This document shows, piece by piece, positions 47,822 to 59,493 of a DNA stretch of 64,000 nt (its first letter is position 1; each line of letters begins with the position of its first letter). Under the pieces are notes generated by a model, which did no database searches, was not told where the DNA came from, and was given only the letters and a program-made list of their open reading frames with translations. The stretch is from Stappia albiluteola (GTDB taxonomy: Bacteria; Pseudomonadota; Alphaproteobacteria; Rhizobiales; Stappiaceae), in contig NZ_JACFXV010000064.1 in NCBI RefSeq assembly GCF_014050225.1, positions 124,001 to 188,000 of the forward strand, written 5' to 3'. A program made the translations under genes and the position numbers.

Positions 47822-48787
47822 ATGGACAAGACGCTTGGCGCAAGCGCGGAGCTGGATCTGTCGCCTTATCGCACCTTCAGCGAGGCCGAATGGAGCCGCC
47901 TGCGCGCCGACACGCCGATGACCCTGACGGCGGCGGACGTGAAGAGGTTGCAGAGCCTCAACGATCCCGTTTCGCTGGCACAGGTTGAATCGATCTACCT
48001 GCCGCTGTCGCGCCTGCTGTCCTTCTATGTGGAGGCAACGCTCGGCCTGCACGCGGCGACCAGCCGCTTCCTGGGCAAGAACGACCGCAAGAATCCCTTC
48101 GTCATCGGCATTGCCGGCTCGGTCGCGGTCGGAAAATCGACCACGGCGCGTCTGCTGCAGGCGTTGCTGGCCCGCTGGCCGGCGAGCCCCAAGGTCGACC
48201 TGGTGACGACCGACGGCTTCCTGCATCCCAATTCGGTGCTGGAAACGCAGGGCCTGATGCGCCGCAAGGGCTTTCCGGAAAGCTACGACCGGCCGGCCCT
48301 GCTCAAGTTCCTGTCCGACATCAAGGCAGGCAAGCGGAACGTCAAGGCACCCGTCTACTCGCATTTCTACTACGACGTGATGCCGGGCCAGCATGTCACA
48401 GTCGATCGCCCCGATATCCTGATCCTGGAGGGGCTCAACGTGCTGCAGACCTCCAACCTGCCGAAGGATGCCAAGGCGGTCCCCTTCGTGTCGGATTTCT
48501 TCGACTTCTCGATCTATATCGATGCCGACGAGGCGGTGCTGCACGACTGGTACATGGCGCGCTTCATGCGGTTGCGGGAGACCGCCTTCCGCGATCCCGG
48601 CTCCTATTTCCATCGCTATTCGCTGATCGAGGATGGGGAAGCGCTGCGGATCGGCGAGGATCTGTGGACCCACATCAACCTGGTCAACCTGCACGACAAT
48701 ATCCTGCCGACGCGCCCGCGCGCGGACCTGATCCTGACCAAGGGGGCAAGTCACGCCATCGAGGAAGTGGCGCTGCGCAAGCTCTAG
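47822..48787 (+). CDS. coaA: Pantothenate kinase (type I)
   Basis: This is the first committed step of coenzyme A synthesis. The 321-residue product starts at [20 protein letters not shown] (47822), with Walker [10 protein letters not shown] and [10 protein letters not shown]. The C-terminal residues are ALRKL. The stop codon TAG (48785-48787) lies inside the left terminal repeat of the MITE-like element. The native C-terminus may therefore have been altered by that insertion. Confidence 0.94.
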   Translation: MDKTLGASAELDLSPYRTFSEAEWSRLRADTPMTLTAADVKRLQSLNDPVSLAQVESIYLPLSRLLSFYVEATLGLHAATSRFLGKNDRKNPFVIGIAGSVAVGKSTTARLLQALLARWPASPKVDLVTTDGFLHPNSVLETQGLMRRKGFPESYDRPALLKFLSDIKAGKRNVKAPVYSHFYYDVMPGQHVTVDRPDILILEGLNVLQTSNLPKDAKAVPFVSDFFDFSIYIDADEAVLHDWYMARFMRLRETAFRDPGSYFHRYSLIEDGEALRIGEDLWTHINLVNLHDNILPTRPRADLILTKGASHAIEEVALRKL

Positions 48788-49055
48788 GGCCAATCGACAT
48801 TCAGGTTTCGGGTGCGGCGCGTGCCGGATTTCGGCTCTGAACAGGCGAAGAGGCCGCCGTGGTGCAGGCCACCACAAGGGCTCTTCAACGCATTCAGGGC
48901 CGAAATCCGCCGCGTCCCGAAGGGATATGGCAAAATCACCCATCTTGGCGTCGCGAAACCTTGAAAGGGGCCGCTCCTTCCTGCGGTTTCGCTCCTAAAT
49001 CTGTGCAATTTTTGCTCATACCGCACGCCAAATCCCGAATGTCGATTGGCCCTAG
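48784..49055. mobile_element. MITE-like element with 25-bp terminal inverted repeats
   Basis: The ends CTAGGGCCAATCGACATTC (48784-48802) and its reverse complement (49037-49055) match perfectly over 19 bases. Extending to 25 bases adds two mismatches. If the self-complementary CTAG ends are a target duplication, the repeat begins GGGCCAATCG. Inside is a near-perfect 16-bp stem (48826-48841/48893-48908, one mismatch) with nested GAAGAG/CTCTTC and GTGGTG/CACCAC pairs. A second stem is GCGAAACC/GGTTTCGC (48953-48960/48985-48992). No transposase frame is present. It resembles rhizobial non-autonomous repeats that spawn short hypothetical-protein calls. Confidence 0.75.
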
Positions 49056-49068
49056 CAGTTTCGACGAT

Positions 49069-50379
49069 CTATTTCGGCGCCATGCCGTTGCGCGCCAGGA
49101 TCTCTCCGGCGAGATAGAGCGAACCGCAGATGAGAATACGCGGCGCCTCGCCATCCTTTTGCGAACAGGCGCGGATATCGGCCAGCGCGCCATCGAGGCT
49201 CTCGAAAGGCGTCGCTTCCAGCGAAGCCGCCCGCGCGCAATCCGCCAGATCGAAGGGATCGCGTCCCGCATTGCTCGTCGTCAGCGGCACGCAGGCCACA
49301 TGCCGCGCGAGGCCATGGAACGGCCGGAAGAAACCGACCGGATCCTTCGTCTTCAGCATGCCGCAGACGAGATAGAGGGGGCGCGGGCTGCGTTCTTCCT
49401 GCTCCCCCATGAAAGCGGCAATCGCAACGCCCGCGCCGGGATTGTGGCCGCCGTCGAGCCAGACTTCCGCGCCCACAGGACAGTCGTCAACGAGCGGCCC
49501 GTGCGTGAGAAGCTGCAGCCGCGCCGGCCAGTCGACCGTTGCAAGGCCTCTTTCGACGGCTTCGATGGCGGGAAGGCATGAAGCCGCCGCCAGTGCCGCG
49601 ATGGCAAGTCCTGCGTTTACAGTCTGGTGATGGCCGGCGAGATGAGGCCTTGGCAGGTCAAGCAGGCCGGTCTCATGCTGGAAGACCAGCCGCCCGTGCT
49701 CCTCATAGGCCGTGAAGTCCTGCCCGAAGACCGTCAGCGGCGCGCCCAGACGGGCCGCGGTGCGCATGATGACGTCGAACGCGACATCGTCCTGGGCGGC
49801 CGTGACCACCGGCACGCCGCGCTTGATGATCCCCGCCTTTTCCTCCGCGATTTCGGCGAGCGAGGCGCCGAGATAGCGCTCGTGATCCATCGACAGCGGT
49901 GTGATGACGCTGACCAGGGGCTTGTCGATCACATTGGTCGCGTCGAGCCTGCCGCCGAGCCCTACCTCAAGCAGCAGATAGTCGGCGGGCTCCTCGGCGA
50001 AGAGCAGGAAGGCGGCGGCCGTCGTGATTTCGAAGAAGGTGATTTCTTCCGCGCCGTTCGCCCGCTCGCACCGGTCGAGCGCATCGATCAGCCGTGCATC
50101 GTCGACGATACGCCCTGCGAGACGGATGCGCTCGTTGAAGGTGACGAGATGCGGCGACGTATAGACATGCACGCGGGCGCCGGAGGCCTCGAGGATCGCG
50201 CGCATCGTCGCCGTGGTCGATCCCTTGCCGTTCGTGCCGGTGACATGGATCACCGGGGGCAGGCGGCGTTCCGGATTGCCCAGCGCCGCCAGCAGCCGCT
50301 CGATACGGCCGAGAGACAGGTCTATCTCGCGCGGATGCAGCGCAAGCAGCCGGTCGAGGATTGCCGTCACCTGATCCAT
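49069..50379 (-). CDS. folC: Bifunctional dihydrofolate / folylpolyglutamate synthase
   Basis: It adds glutamate to dihydropteroate and to folates. The 436-residue Mur-ligase-family product has the P-loop HVTGTNGKGSTTATM (about 45-59), TSPHLVTFNERIR (about 74-86) and LDGGHNPGAGVAIAAF (about 309-324). It is the last gene of the trpF-trpB-trpA-accD-folC series, 40 bases after accD. Its end lies just outside the MITE-like element. Confidence 0.96.
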   Translation of the reverse strand: MDQVTAILDRLLALHPREIDLSLGRIERLLAALGNPERRLPPVIHVTGTNGKGSTTATMRAILEASGARVHVYTSPHLVTFNERIRLAGRIVDDARLIDALDRCERANGAEEITFFEITTAAAFLLFAEEPADYLLLEVGLGGRLDATNVIDKPLVSVITPLSMDHERYLGASLAEIAEEKAGIIKRGVPVVTAAQDDVAFDVIMRTAARLGAPLTVFGQDFTAYEEHGRLVFQHETGLLDLPRPHLAGHHQTVNAGLAIAALAAASCLPAIEAVERGLATVDWPARLQLLTHGPLVDDCPVGAEVWLDGGHNPGAGVAIAAFMGEQEERSPRPLYLVCGMLKTKDPVGFFRPFHGLARHVACVPLTTSNAGRDPFDLADCARAASLEATPFESLDGALADIRACSQKDGEAPRILICGSLYLAGEILARNGMAPK

Positions 50380-50419
50380 GGCGTTTCCAGCCGGCTACGA
50401 TCCTGGGAGAGCGGGCCGG

Positions 50420-51358
50420 TTATTCGGCCGCCTTGGGCGCCTCGATCAGGTCTTCGTCGACGCGCGGCGCGGGCTCGTGCTGCATTTCCTCCACGCTCGG
50501 CACATCGACGTTGCGCTTCAGCAGGATGCCGCAGAGGCGGGCGATGGTTTCGCCAAGCTGATGACGATGGACGACCATGTCGACCATGCCGTGCTCCAGC
50601 AGGTATTCGGCCGTCTGGAAGCGCTCGGGAAGCTTCTCGCGGATGGTCTGCTCGATGACGCGCGGTCCGGCGAAGCCGATCAGAGCTCCCGGCTCGGCGA
50701 TGTGCACGTCGCCCAGCATCGCGTAGGAGGCGGTGACGCCGCCGGTGGTCGGGTTGGTCAGCACCACGATATAGGGCAGCTTCGCTTCGCGCAGCATCTG
50801 GACGCCCACCGTCGTGCGCGGCATCTGCATCAGCGACAGGATGCCTTCCTGCATGCGGGCGCCGCCCGAGGCGGCAAACAGCACGAACGGCGTCTTGTCG
50901 GCAACGGCGGTTTCCATGCCCTTCAGCACGGCTTCGCCCGCCGCCATGCCCAGCGACCCGCCCATGAAGGCGAAATCCTGGATCGCCACGGTGATCGGCG
51001 CACCCTTCAGCCGGCCGCGCGCGACAAGCACGGCGTCTTCCAGGTTGGTCTTGCTGCGGGCATCCTTCAGGCGGTCGATATAGCGCTTTTCGTCACGGAA
51101 TTTCAGCGGATCGACCGCGACTTCCGGCGTCGGCACCGTATCGAAGGTCCCGCCGTCGAAGAAATGCTCCAGGCGCCTGCGCGAGGGCATGCGCATGTGA
51201 TGGCCGGAATTCGGGACAACCCACTGGTTGGCCTCCAGGTCGCGATGGAACACCATCTCGCCCGTCTCGGGGCACTTGATCCAGAGATTGTCCGGAGTGT
51301 CGCGCTTCACGAGGAAGCTGCGGATCTTCGGCCGAACGACGTTGTTGATCCAGTTCAA
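50420..51358 (-). CDS. accD: Acetyl-CoA carboxylase carboxyltransferase beta subunit
   Basis: It pairs with AccA to carboxylate acetyl-CoA. The 312-residue product starts at TTG 51358 ([15 protein letters not shown]). The carboxyltransferase core has [19 protein letters not shown] and [16 protein letters not shown]. Its N-terminal zinc-ribbon positions have lost three of four cysteines: KCPETGEM and [12 protein letters not shown], where E. coli AccD has two CX2C pairs. It lies between trpA and folC. Confidence 0.95.
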   Translation of the reverse strand: MNWINNVVRPKIRSFLVKRDTPDNLWIKCPETGEMVFHRDLEANQWVVPNSGHHMRMPSRRRLEHFFDGGTFDTVPTPEVAVDPLKFRDEKRYIDRLKDARSKTNLEDAVLVARGRLKGAPITVAIQDFAFMGGSLGMAAGEAVLKGMETAVADKTPFVLFAASGGARMQEGILSLMQMPRTTVGVQMLREAKLPYIVVLTNPTTGGVTASYAMLGDVHIAEPGALIGFAGPRVIEQTIREKLPERFQTAEYLLEHGMVDMVVHRHQLGETIARLCGILLKRNVDVPSVEEMQHEPAPRVDEDLIEAPKAAE

Positions 51359-51419
51359 GGCTTGGTCCGTCCGTTGATTTCGAAATCAGAAGCGTTCTAG
51401 CAGATGCAAAGGGGGCTCG

Positions 51420-52253
51420 TCAGCCCCGCTTCGCCCGAGCCACACCCGAAGCGATTTCCCTGACCAGGTCCGTCACCGCACCGACCGTCCCGCCGGTCGC
51501 CCTGCCGTGCGCGTCGAGGCTCGCCCTGATCGCCTCAACCAGCACGGACCCCACCACCACGCCATCGGCGCTCCTGCCGATTTCCGCCGCCTGGTCTCCG
51601 GTCTTCACGCCGAAGCCCACCGCCACGGGCAGATCGGTATGGCGCTTGATCCGCGAAACGGCTGCGGACACCTTGCCCGCGTCGGGCGAAGCCGAGCCGG
51701 TGATCCCGGTGATCGACACATAATAGACGAAGCCCGATGTATTGGCGAGAACGGCCGGCAGCCGCTTGTCGTCGGTGGTCGGCGTGGCAAGGCGAATGAA
51801 GTTGAGCCCCCCCTCCAGCGCCGGAATGCACAGCTCGTCGTCGGCCTCCGGCGGGATGTCCACCACGATCAGGCCGTCGACGCCCGCATCCTTCGCCTCC
51901 TTCACGAAAGCCTTGGGATCGCGCACATAGATCGGGTTGTAGTAGCCCATCAGCACGATCGGCGTATCGGCGTCCCTTTCCCGGAACCTGCGTACCATGG
52001 AAAGCGTCTTCGCCATGGTCTGGCCGCCCTTCAGGGCGCGCTGCGTGGCCAGCTGGATCGGCACGCCCTCCGCCATCGGATCGGAGAACGGCATGCCGAT
52101 CTCGATCACGTCGGCGCCCGCGCCCGGCAGCGCATCGAGGATTGCCTGCGACGTTTCGAGATCCGGATCGCCGGCGGTGATGAAGGTGACGAGTGCCGGT
52201 CGCCCGGCCGCCTTCACGGCCGCGAAGCGGCGATCGATCCTGGAATCCGGCAT
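51420..52253 (-). CDS. trpA: Tryptophan synthase alpha chain
   Basis: It cleaves indole-3-glycerol phosphate to indole. The 277-residue TIM barrel has the catalytic glutamate and aspartate in [19 protein letters not shown] (about residues 45-63), then GYYNPIYV and the phosphate loop VGFGVKTG. It follows trpB and precedes accD. Confidence 0.96.
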   Translation of the reverse strand: MPDSRIDRRFAAVKAAGRPALVTFITAGDPDLETSQAILDALPGAGADVIEIGMPFSDPMAEGVPIQLATQRALKGGQTMAKTLSMVRRFRERDADTPIVLMGYYNPIYVRDPKAFVKEAKDAGVDGLIVVDIPPEADDELCIPALEGGLNFIRLATPTTDDKRLPAVLANTSGFVYYVSITGITGSASPDAGKVSAAVSRIKRHTDLPVAVGFGVKTGDQAAEIGRSADGVVVGSVLVEAIRASLDAHGRATGGTVGAVTDLVREIASGVARAKRG

Positions 52254-52305
52254 GCTGGTGAAATCCTCTTGAACTTGGTCCCGTACCTGTCGAATGCCGC
52301 CGGCT

Positions 52306-53520
52306 TCAGAGATCGAAGCCCAGCATCTTGCCGACGGTGAAGACGTCCTTGTCGCCGCGGCCGCACAGGTTCATGACGATGATCTGGTCCTTGTCCATTG
52401 TCGGCGCCAGCTTGATGACATGGGCGAGCGCATGCGCCGGCTCCAGCGCCGGAATGATGCCTTCCACCTTGGTCAGAAGCTGGAAAGCGGCAAGCGCCTC
52501 GTCATCGGTCGCCGGGACGTAGTCAACCCGGCCGGTTTCCTTCAGCCAGGAATGTTCGGGTCCGATGCCGGGATAGTCGAGACCGGCCGAGATCGAATGA
52601 CCTTCCAGGATCTGGCCGTCGTCGTCCTGCAGCAGGTAGGTGCGGTTGCCATGCAGCACGCCGGGCTTGCCGGCGTTGAGCGAGGCGCAATGTTCGTTGC
52701 CTTCAAGGCCGCGCCCGCCGGCTTCCACGCCGTAGATCCTCACCGACGGATCGTCGAGGAAGGGGTGGAACAGGCCGATCGCGTTCGATCCGCCGCCGAC
52801 CGCCGCCACCAGCGCGTCGGGCAGACGGCCTTCGGCGGCGAGCATCTGCTCTTTCACTTCCTTGCCGATCACCGCCTGGAAGTCGCGCACCATCTCCGGA
52901 TAGGGGTGCGGGCCGGCGGCCGTGCCGATCAGGTAGTAGGTGCTGTCGACATTGGTCACCCAGTCGCGCAGCGCCTCGTTCATCGCGTCCTTCAGCGTGC
53001 CGGCGCCCGCCGTCACCGGCACGATCTCCGCGCCGAGAAGCTTCATGCGGAAGACGTTGGGCTTCTGTCGCTCCACGTCCGTCTTGCCCATGTAGACGAC
53101 GCAGGGAAGGCCGAAGCGCGCGCAGACCGTTGCCGTCGCCACGCCGTGCTGGCCGGCGCCCGTCTCGGCGATGATGCGCGTCTTGCCCATGCGCTTGGCC
53201 AGCAGGATCTGGCCGAGGCAGTTGTTGATCTTGTGGCTGCCGGTGTGGTTCAGCTCGTCGCGCTTGAAATAGATCTTCGCCCCGCCCAACTCCGCCGTCA
53301 GTCGCTCGGCGAAATAGAGCGGCGAGGGACGGCCGGTATAATGGGCGTTGAGGTCGTCGATCTCGGCCTGATAGGCCGGATCGGCCTTGGCGTCCTTGTA
53401 GGCCTGCTCGAGGTCGAGGATCAGCGGCATCAGCGTTTCGGCGACATAGCGGCCGCCGAAGATGCCGAAGTGGCCACGCTCATCCGGTCCGGCGCGGAAA
53501 GTATTGGGCTTCATCGTCAT
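52306..53520 (-). CDS. trpB: Tryptophan synthase beta chain
   Basis: It condenses indole with serine to tryptophan. The 404-residue PLP enzyme has the PLP lysine in [15 protein letters not shown], a serine-binding [12 protein letters not shown], and the phosphate loop VGGGSNAIG. The ATG overlaps the trpF stop by one base. Confidence 0.97.
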   Translation of the reverse strand: MTMKPNTFRAGPDERGHFGIFGGRYVAETLMPLILDLEQAYKDAKADPAYQAEIDDLNAHYTGRPSPLYFAERLTAELGGAKIYFKRDELNHTGSHKINNCLGQILLAKRMGKTRIIAETGAGQHGVATATVCARFGLPCVVYMGKTDVERQKPNVFRMKLLGAEIVPVTAGAGTLKDAMNEALRDWVTNVDSTYYLIGTAAGPHPYPEMVRDFQAVIGKEVKEQMLAAEGRLPDALVAAVGGGSNAIGLFHPFLDDPSVRIYGVEAGGRGLEGNEHCASLNAGKPGVLHGNRTYLLQDDDGQILEGHSISAGLDYPGIGPEHSWLKETGRVDYVPATDDEALAAFQLLTKVEGIIPALEPAHALAHVIKLAPTMDKDQIIVMNLCGRGDKDVFTVGKMLGFDL

Positions 53521-54179
53521 TATCTCGTTTCCTCTCCGGCGCGCTCCGCCTCGGCGATGAAGGCGCGGATCAGCGTTTCGTCCTTGACGCCGCGCTCCCG
53601 CTCCACCCCGGAAGAGACATCGACCTCGTTCACGCCCGATATGCGGAGCGCCTCGGCCACCGTCTGCGGATTGAGCCCCCCCGAAAGCATGACCGGAACC
53701 CCGAGGTCAAGGCCTCTCAGCAAAGTCCAGTCGAAGGCAACGCCGTTGCCGCCCGGCAGGACCGCATCCTTCGGCGGCTTGGCGTCGAACAGAAGCTTGT
53801 CCACGACACCCGCGTACCCGGCCGCCTTCTCGACGTCGGTAGCTTGCGAGACGCCCAGCGCCTTCATGACCTTCACCCCATGCCGCGCCTTCAATTCGGC
53901 GCAGCGTTCCGGGGTCTCGGAACCATGCAGCTGCAGCCAGTCGGGGCGCACCTCACGCATGATATCGGCGATCAGCCCGTCATCCGCATCCACCGTCAGC
54001 GCCGCGATCTCCGCCTTGCCCCGTGCCCGGTCCGCCAGCCGCGCCGCCTGGTCCAGCGGCACATTGCGCGGGCTTTTCGCGAAAAAGACGAGGCCGATCA
54101 TCGCCGCCCCGGCATCGAGCGCCGCGTCGAGCGTTTGCGGCGTCGACAGCCCGCAGATCTTGATAAGTGGCCTGGTCAT
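53520..54179 (-). CDS. trpF: Phosphoribosylanthranilate isomerase
   Basis: The 219-residue TIM barrel begins with [20 protein letters not shown], where the catalytic cysteine is ICG. It has [15 protein letters not shown] and the catalytic aspartate in [11 protein letters not shown]. It is the first gene of the trpF-trpB-trpA series, as in other rhizobia, separated from maeB by a hairpin. Confidence 0.95.
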   Translation of the reverse strand: MTRPLIKICGLSTPQTLDAALDAGAAMIGLVFFAKSPRNVPLDQAARLADRARGKAEIAALTVDADDGLIADIMREVRPDWLQLHGSETPERCAELKARHGVKVMKALGVSQATDVEKAAGYAGVVDKLLFDAKPPKDAVLPGGNGVAFDWTLLRGLDLGVPVMLSGGLNPQTVAEALRISGVNEVDVSSGVERERGVKDETLIRAFIAEAERAGEETR

Positions 54180-54231
54180 GATCCGAAAGACATTCCATGG
54201 AGCACCCGACTGCCGGGATGCGATCTATATG

Positions 54232-54256
54232 GGTCGCCGGATGTCCTCCGGCGACC
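54232..54256 (-). terminator. Hairpin between maeB and trpF
   Basis: GGTCGCCGGA (54232-54241) and TCCGGCGACC (54247-54256) form a perfect 10-bp stem with a 5-base loop, starting 21 bases past the maeB stop. No T-run follows on the minus strand, so it may be a weak terminator or a 3'-end protection structure. Confidence 0.45.
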
Positions 54257-54276
54257 GTTGAGACAGCGCGCGATGC

Positions 54277-56559
54277 TCACGTCACATTGTAGGCGGCGAT
54301 CGCCGCCATATTGACGATGTCGCTGTCCTTCGCGCCCATCGGCACGATCTGCACCGGCTTGTCGAGGCCGACGAGCAGCGGGCCGATCACCGTCGAGCCG
54401 CCGAGTTCCTGCAGCATCTTGGTGGAAATCGAGGCCGAGTGGAACGCCGGCATGACCAGCACGTTGGCCGGTCCGCTGAGCCGGCAGAAGGGATAGGCGG
54501 CCATCTTGTCCATGTTGAGCGCGATATCGGCTCCCATCTCGCCGTCATATTCGAAGTCGACGCGGCGGCGGTCGAGGATCTTGACCGCCTCGCGAACCCG
54601 CTCCGAACGCTCGCCCGACGGATGCCCGAAGGTGGAATAGGCCAGCATCGCCACCCGCGGCTCGTAGCCAAGGCGGCGGGCGACATGCGCCGCTTCTTCC
54701 GCGATATCGGCCAGTTCTTCCGAAGTCGGCATGTCGATCACCGCCGTGTCGGCGACAAGCACCGTACGCCCGCGCGACAGCGCCAGAGACACGCCGATCA
54801 CCCGATGGCCCGGCTTGGTGTCGATACAGTTGTGCACCGTATCCAGCACGACCGAGTAGTTGCGGGTGATGCCGGTGACCATGGCATCCGCATCGCCGCG
54901 CGCCACCATGATCGCGCCCCAGTAGTTGCGGTCATTGTTCACCAGCCGCTGGCAGTCGCGGAAGAGATAGCCACGCCGCTGCAGCCGGCCATAGAGGAAC
55001 TCGGCATAGTCTTGGTTCTTGGTCGACAGGCGGGCGTTCAGGATGCTGATGCCCGGACGGTTGAGATCGACGCCGGCGGTACCTGCGGCCTCGCGGATCT
55101 CGTCCTCGCGACCGATCAGGATCGCCTGGCCGAGGCCCTGCGACACGTAGCTCGCCGCCGCACGGATCATCGGCTCTTCCTCGCCTTCGGCGAAGACCAC
55201 GCGCTTGGGCTGCTGGCGCACTTTGGAAAAAATGCGCTGCAGCGTGCCGGCCACCGGATCGCGGCGCGCCGAAAGCTGGTTCCTGTAGGTGGCCATGTCG
55301 ACGATCGGCTTGCGCGCGACGCCGGATTCCATGGCGGCCTGCGCCACCGCCGGCGGCACGGTGTGGATGAGGCGTGGATCGAACGGCACGGGAATAATGT
55401 AGTCCGGGCCGAATTTCGGCCGGTTGCCGCGATAGGCCGCAGCCACCTCGTCCGGCACTTCCTCGCGCGCCAGCAGAGCCAGCGCCTGGGCGCAGGCCAC
55501 CTTCATCGCGTCGTTGATCGTCGTCGCGTGAACGTCGAGCGCGCCGCGGAAGATATAGGGGAAACCGAGCACGTTGTTGACCTGGTTCGGATAGTCCGAA
55601 CGCCCTGTCGCCACGATGGCGTCCTCACGGATCGCCGCCACTTCCTCCGGCGTGATCTCCGGGTCCGGGTTGGCCATGGCGAAGATGATCGGGTTCGGCG
55701 CCATCGCGCGCACCATGTCCTCCGTCAGCGCGCCCTTCACCGACACCCCGAGGAAGACGTCCGCGCCCTTCAGCGCATCGTAGAGCGAGCGGGCGCTGGT
55801 CTCCACCGCATGGGCGGATTTCCACTGGTTCATGCCCTCTTCGCGGCCTTTGTAGATCACGCCCTTGGTGTCGCAGAGGATGACGTTTTCATGCGGAATG
55901 CCCATCGCCTTGACCAGCTCGATACAGGCGATGCCGGCCGCGCCCGCGCCGTTGCAGACGACCTTCGTCGTCTTCATGTCACGGCCCGTCAGGTGCAGCG
56001 CATTGATCATGCCCGCCGCGGCGATGATGGCTGTGCCGTGCTGGTCGTCATGGAAGACGGGAATGTCCATGAGCTCGCGCAACCGGCTTTCGATGATGAA
56101 GCAGTCTGGCGCCTTGATGTCTTCCAGATTGATGCCGCCGAAGGAGGGGCCGAGATAGCGCACGGAATTGATGAAGGCGTCAACGTCCTGCGTATCCACC
56201 TCAAGATCGATGGAATCGACGTCGGCGAAACGCTTGAACAGCACCGCCTTGCCTTCCATCACCGGCTTGGAGGCGAGCGCGCCCAGATTGCCGAGACCGA
56301 GGATTGCCGTGCCATTGGAGATGACCGCGACGAGATTGCCGCGCGTGGTGTAGTCGAAGGCACGGCTCGGGTCCTCGGCGATCGCCTTCACGGGAACGGC
56401 GACGCCCGGCGAATAGGCCAGCGACAGGTCGCGCTGCGTGGCCATCGGCTTGGTCGGGGAAATTTCCAGCTTGCCCGGCCGCCCCTGCTGGTGAAACTGC
56501 AAGGCTTCCTGCTCGGTGAAGCTGACCCCGCTCTTGCCCGTCTTGTCCGTCGCCGGCAT
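54277..56559 (-). CDS. maeB: NADP-dependent malic enzyme with C-terminal phosphotransacetylase-like domain
   Basis: It decarboxylates malate to pyruvate with NADP. The 760-residue product starts at [20 protein letters not shown] (56559), behind AGGGAGACAGG. The malic enzyme part is at ~20-430, with [13 protein letters not shown] and [14 protein letters not shown] phosphotransacetylase-like domain without known PTA activity in this family covers ~450-755 ([17 protein letters not shown]). This two-domain form is the rhizobial DME/TME type. NADP preference is not shown by sequence alone. It is divergent from mutS. Confidence 0.94.
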   Translation of the reverse strand: MPATDKTGKSGVSFTEQEALQFHQQGRPGKLEISPTKPMATQRDLSLAYSPGVAVPVKAIAEDPSRAFDYTTRGNLVAVISNGTAILGLGNLGALASKPVMEGKAVLFKRFADVDSIDLEVDTQDVDAFINSVRYLGPSFGGINLEDIKAPDCFIIESRLRELMDIPVFHDDQHGTAIIAAAGMINALHLTGRDMKTTKVVCNGAGAAGIACIELVKAMGIPHENVILCDTKGVIYKGREEGMNQWKSAHAVETSARSLYDALKGADVFLGVSVKGALTEDMVRAMAPNPIIFAMANPDPEITPEEVAAIREDAIVATGRSDYPNQVNNVLGFPYIFRGALDVHATTINDAMKVACAQALALLAREEVPDEVAAAYRGNRPKFGPDYIIPVPFDPRLIHTVPPAVAQAAMESGVARKPIVDMATYRNQLSARRDPVAGTLQRIFSKVRQQPKRVVFAEGEEEPMIRAAASYVSQGLGQAILIGREDEIREAAGTAGVDLNRPGISILNARLSTKNQDYAEFLYGRLQRRGYLFRDCQRLVNNDRNYWGAIMVARGDADAMVTGITRNYSVVLDTVHNCIDTKPGHRVIGVSLALSRGRTVLVADTAVIDMPTSEELADIAEEAAHVARRLGYEPRVAMLAYSTFGHPSGERSERVREAVKILDRRRVDFEYDGEMGADIALNMDKMAAYPFCRLSGPANVLVMPAFHSASISTKMLQELGGSTVIGPLLVGLDKPVQIVPMGAKDSDIVNMAAIAAYNVT

Positions 56560-56673
56560 TCCTGTCTCCCTGTCATGCTTCGCCCTTCTTCCGCGTTCCA
56601 TGGAACCGGAGGGGGGAAGGCACCTTATCCCCGGAAAATAAAGCGCTCAAGCTGACTTGAGGGCGAAGCACTC

Positions 56674-59493
56674 ATGAAAAAACGAGAGGGTTTTGCTAGG
56701 GTCGATCCCATGCACAATCTCGATCAGGATCAGCCCGCAGCCATGGCCGGCGGCAGCCCATCCTCGCCCGCAAGCAGCAGTCCGGATCCGGCAGACGCCC
56801 GCGTGACGCCGATGATGGCCCAGTTTCTGGAGATCAAGGGCGCCAATCCGGGCAGCCTGCTCTTCTATCGCATGGGCGATTTCTACGAGCTTTTCTTCGA
56901 GGACGCGGAGATCGCCTCGCGCGCGCTTGGCATCACGCTGACCAAGCGTGGCAAGCATCTGGGCGAGGATATCCCGATGTGCGGCGTGCCTGTCCACGCC
57001 GCCGACGATTACCTGCAGAAGCTGATTGGTCTCGGCCATCGCGTCGCGGTCTGCGAACAGGTCGAGGATCCGGCCGAGGCCAAGAAGCGCGGCTCGAAAT
57101 CCGTCGTCCGCCGCGATGTCATCCGCCTCGTCACCCCCGGCACGCTCACCGAGGAACGCCTGCTGGAAGCGGGCCAGTCCAACTTCCTGCTGGCGCTGAC
57201 GCGGGCCCGCGGTGGCTCGCTAGACGATGGGGCCGCCTATGGCCTTGCCTGGATCGACATCTCGACCGGCGCCTTTCGTGTCGGCGAGAGCGATGCGGCA
57301 ACGCTTGCCGCCGACCTTGCCCGCATCGATCCGCGCGAGCTGGTCGTGGCCGATCACCTGCTGGACGATCCTGCGTTCCGGCGGATGATCGAGGAACTCC
57401 CCGCCTCTCTGTCGCCGGTGCCACGCGCCCTGTTCGACGGGTCGACCGCCGGCGACAGGCTGTCCCGCTATTTCGGTGTGAAGACGCTCGACGGCTTCGG
57501 CACTTTCTCGCGCGCCGAACTGTCGGCCGCCGCGGGCGCGCTTGCCTATGTCGAAAAGACGCAGATGGGCGAGCGCCCGCCGCTCGACCCGCCCATGCGC
57601 GAGGGCGGCGCCAGTCGCATGCTCATCGATCCCGCGACACGGGCCAATCTGGAACTGATGCGCACGCTGTCCGGCGACAGGTCGGGCTCTTTGCTTTCCG
57701 CCATCGACCGCACGGTGACCGGTGCCGGCTCCCGCCTTTTCGCCTCGCGCCTCGCCGGCCCGCTGACCGACGTTCCGGAAATCCAGCGCCGGCTCGACGC
57801 CGTGGACTTCTTCCTTGGCGAAACCTTCCTGCGCGAACGGCTGCGCGAATATCTGAAGGCGGCACCCGACATGGCCCGCGCCCTGTCGCGCCTCGCGCTC
57901 AATCGCGGCGGCCCGCGCGATCTCGCCGCCTTGTCGGAGGGAATTTCGACGGCGCGCGCCATTGCCCGCCATCTGGGTCAGCACGACAATCTTCCCGGCG
58001 AAATCGAGGACGCCAGCGAACGCCTGCTTCGCGCACCCTATACGCTTGGCCAGGAGCTGGCCCGCGCGCTTGACCTGGAACTGCCGTTGCTGAAGCGCGA
58101 CGGCGGCTTTGTCGCCGAGGGCTATCTTGAGGAACTCGACGAATTGCGTCGGCTGCGCGACGACAGCCGCCGGGTGATCGCGCGCATGCAGTCGGACCTC
58201 TCCGAGGAACTCGGCCTGCGCTCGCTGAAGATCAAGCACAACAACGTGCTCGGCTGGTTCATCGAGACCCCGACGGCGCAGGCGACCGCCCTAACCGAGG
58301 ATCCCGGCCGCTTCATTCATCGCCAGACCATGGCTGGCGCCATGCGTTTCACCACCACGGCGCTTGGCGAGCTCGAAGCGCGCATCGCCAGCGCGGGCGA
58401 ACGGGCGCTTGCGCTCGAACTCGAGATCTTCGACCGTCTCGCCGGCGAGGTCATCGCGGCGGGCGACGCGATCAAGCAGGCCGCCGATGCGCTCGCCGCC
58501 CTCGACGTGGCCAATGCACTGGCAACGCTTGCCGAATCCGAGGGATACAGCCGGCCGAAGGTCGACGAAAGCCTGGCCTTCTCCATCGAAGGCGGTCGCC
58601 ACCCGGTGGTGGAGCAGGCCTTGCGCAGGCAGGGCGGCGACCCATTCGTCGCCAACGATGCGGATCTCGGCCCGGAAGCGGGAGAAAAGGCCGAACAGGC
58701 CGGCCGAATCTGGCTGATCACCGGTCCCAACATGGCCGGCAAATCGACCTTCCTGCGGCAGAACGCCCTGATCGCCGTGCTCGCGCAGGCCGGCTCGTTC
58801 GTGCCGGCCCGATCGGCCCATATCGGCGTCGTCGACCGCCTGTTCTCCCGCGTCGGCGCGGCGGACGACCTGGCGCGCGGCCGCTCGACCTTCATGGTCG
58901 AGATGGTGGAAACGGCGGCGATCCTCAACCAGGCCGGGCCGCGCTCGCTGGTGATCCTGGACGAGATCGGTCGCGGCACGGCCACGTTCGACGGGTTGTC
59001 CATCGCCTGGGCGGCGATCGAACACCTGCACCAGGTCAATCGCTCGCGCGGCCTGTTCGCCACCCATTATCACGAGCTGACCGCGCTATCGGCGCGCCTT
59101 CCGCGGTTGGTCAATGCAACAGTAAAGGTCAAGGAGTGGCAGGGCGATGTCATATTCCTGCACGAGATCGTACACGGTGCGGCCGACCGCTCCTATGGCA
59201 TCCAGGTCGCCAAGCTGGCCGGCCTGCCGGCGGCCGTCGTGGAACGGGCGCGGGCGGTTCTCACCCAGCTTGAGGAGCAGGACCGCAGGACACCGGCCCA
59301 GTCGCTGATCGACGACCTGCCGCTCTTCGCCGCCCGCCCCGCCGCGCCGGTCGCGGCGCCTGCCGCGCCCCTGGATGACCTGCTAGGCGAAGCGCTCGAC
59401 GGGATCAATCCCGACGACATGACGCCGCGCGAGGCGCTCGACGCCCTTTACGCGCTGAAGCAGCAACGCCTCACAATGAAACGGGAAGGCTAG
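56674..59493 (+). CDS. mutS: DNA mismatch repair protein MutS
   Basis: It recognises base mismatches and small loops, then recruits MutL. The 939-residue product (or 927 from ATG 56710, MHNLDQDQP) has the mismatch-binding Phe-X-Glu in [11 protein letters not shown], core and clamp helices, Walker [15 protein letters not shown], Walker [17 protein letters not shown], and a C-terminal tail after ~870. Neither start has a clear ribosome binding site. The last four bases overlap the end of the convergent DUF2244 gene. Confidence 0.96.
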   Translation: MKKREGFARVDPMHNLDQDQPAAMAGGSPSSPASSSPDPADARVTPMMAQFLEIKGANPGSLLFYRMGDFYELFFEDAEIASRALGITLTKRGKHLGEDIPMCGVPVHAADDYLQKLIGLGHRVAVCEQVEDPAEAKKRGSKSVVRRDVIRLVTPGTLTEERLLEAGQSNFLLALTRARGGSLDDGAAYGLAWIDISTGAFRVGESDAATLAADLARIDPRELVVADHLLDDPAFRRMIEELPASLSPVPRALFDGSTAGDRLSRYFGVKTLDGFGTFSRAELSAAAGALAYVEKTQMGERPPLDPPMREGGASRMLIDPATRANLELMRTLSGDRSGSLLSAIDRTVTGAGSRLFASRLAGPLTDVPEIQRRLDAVDFFLGETFLRERLREYLKAAPDMARALSRLALNRGGPRDLAALSEGISTARAIARHLGQHDNLPGEIEDASERLLRAPYTLGQELARALDLELPLLKRDGGFVAEGYLEELDELRRLRDDSRRVIARMQSDLSEELGLRSLKIKHNNVLGWFIETPTAQATALTEDPGRFIHRQTMAGAMRFTTTALGELEARIASAGERALALELEIFDRLAGEVIAAGDAIKQAADALAALDVANALATLAESEGYSRPKVDESLAFSIEGGRHPVVEQALRRQGGDPFVANDADLGPEAGEKAEQAGRIWLITGPNMAGKSTFLRQNALIAVLAQAGSFVPARSAHIGVVDRLFSRVGAADDLARGRSTFMVEMVETAAILNQAGPRSLVILDEIGRGTATFDGLSIAWAAIEHLHQVNRSRGLFATHYHELTALSARLPRLVNATVKVKEWQGDVIFLHEIVHGAADRSYGIQVAKLAGLPAAVVERARAVLTQLEEQDRRTPAQSLIDDLPLFAARPAAPVAAPAAPLDDLLGEALDGINPDDMTPREALDALYALKQQRLTMKREG

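Noticed and set aside
48784-49026. 80-residue minus-strand ORF within the MITE-like element
   Set aside because: It ends at the TAG of the terminal repeat and overlaps the internal stems. Such frames are by-products of repeat elements, not genes.
54439-56655. 738-residue plus-strand open frame opposite maeB
   Set aside because: It is the antisense shadow of malic enzyme, with no recognisable motif.
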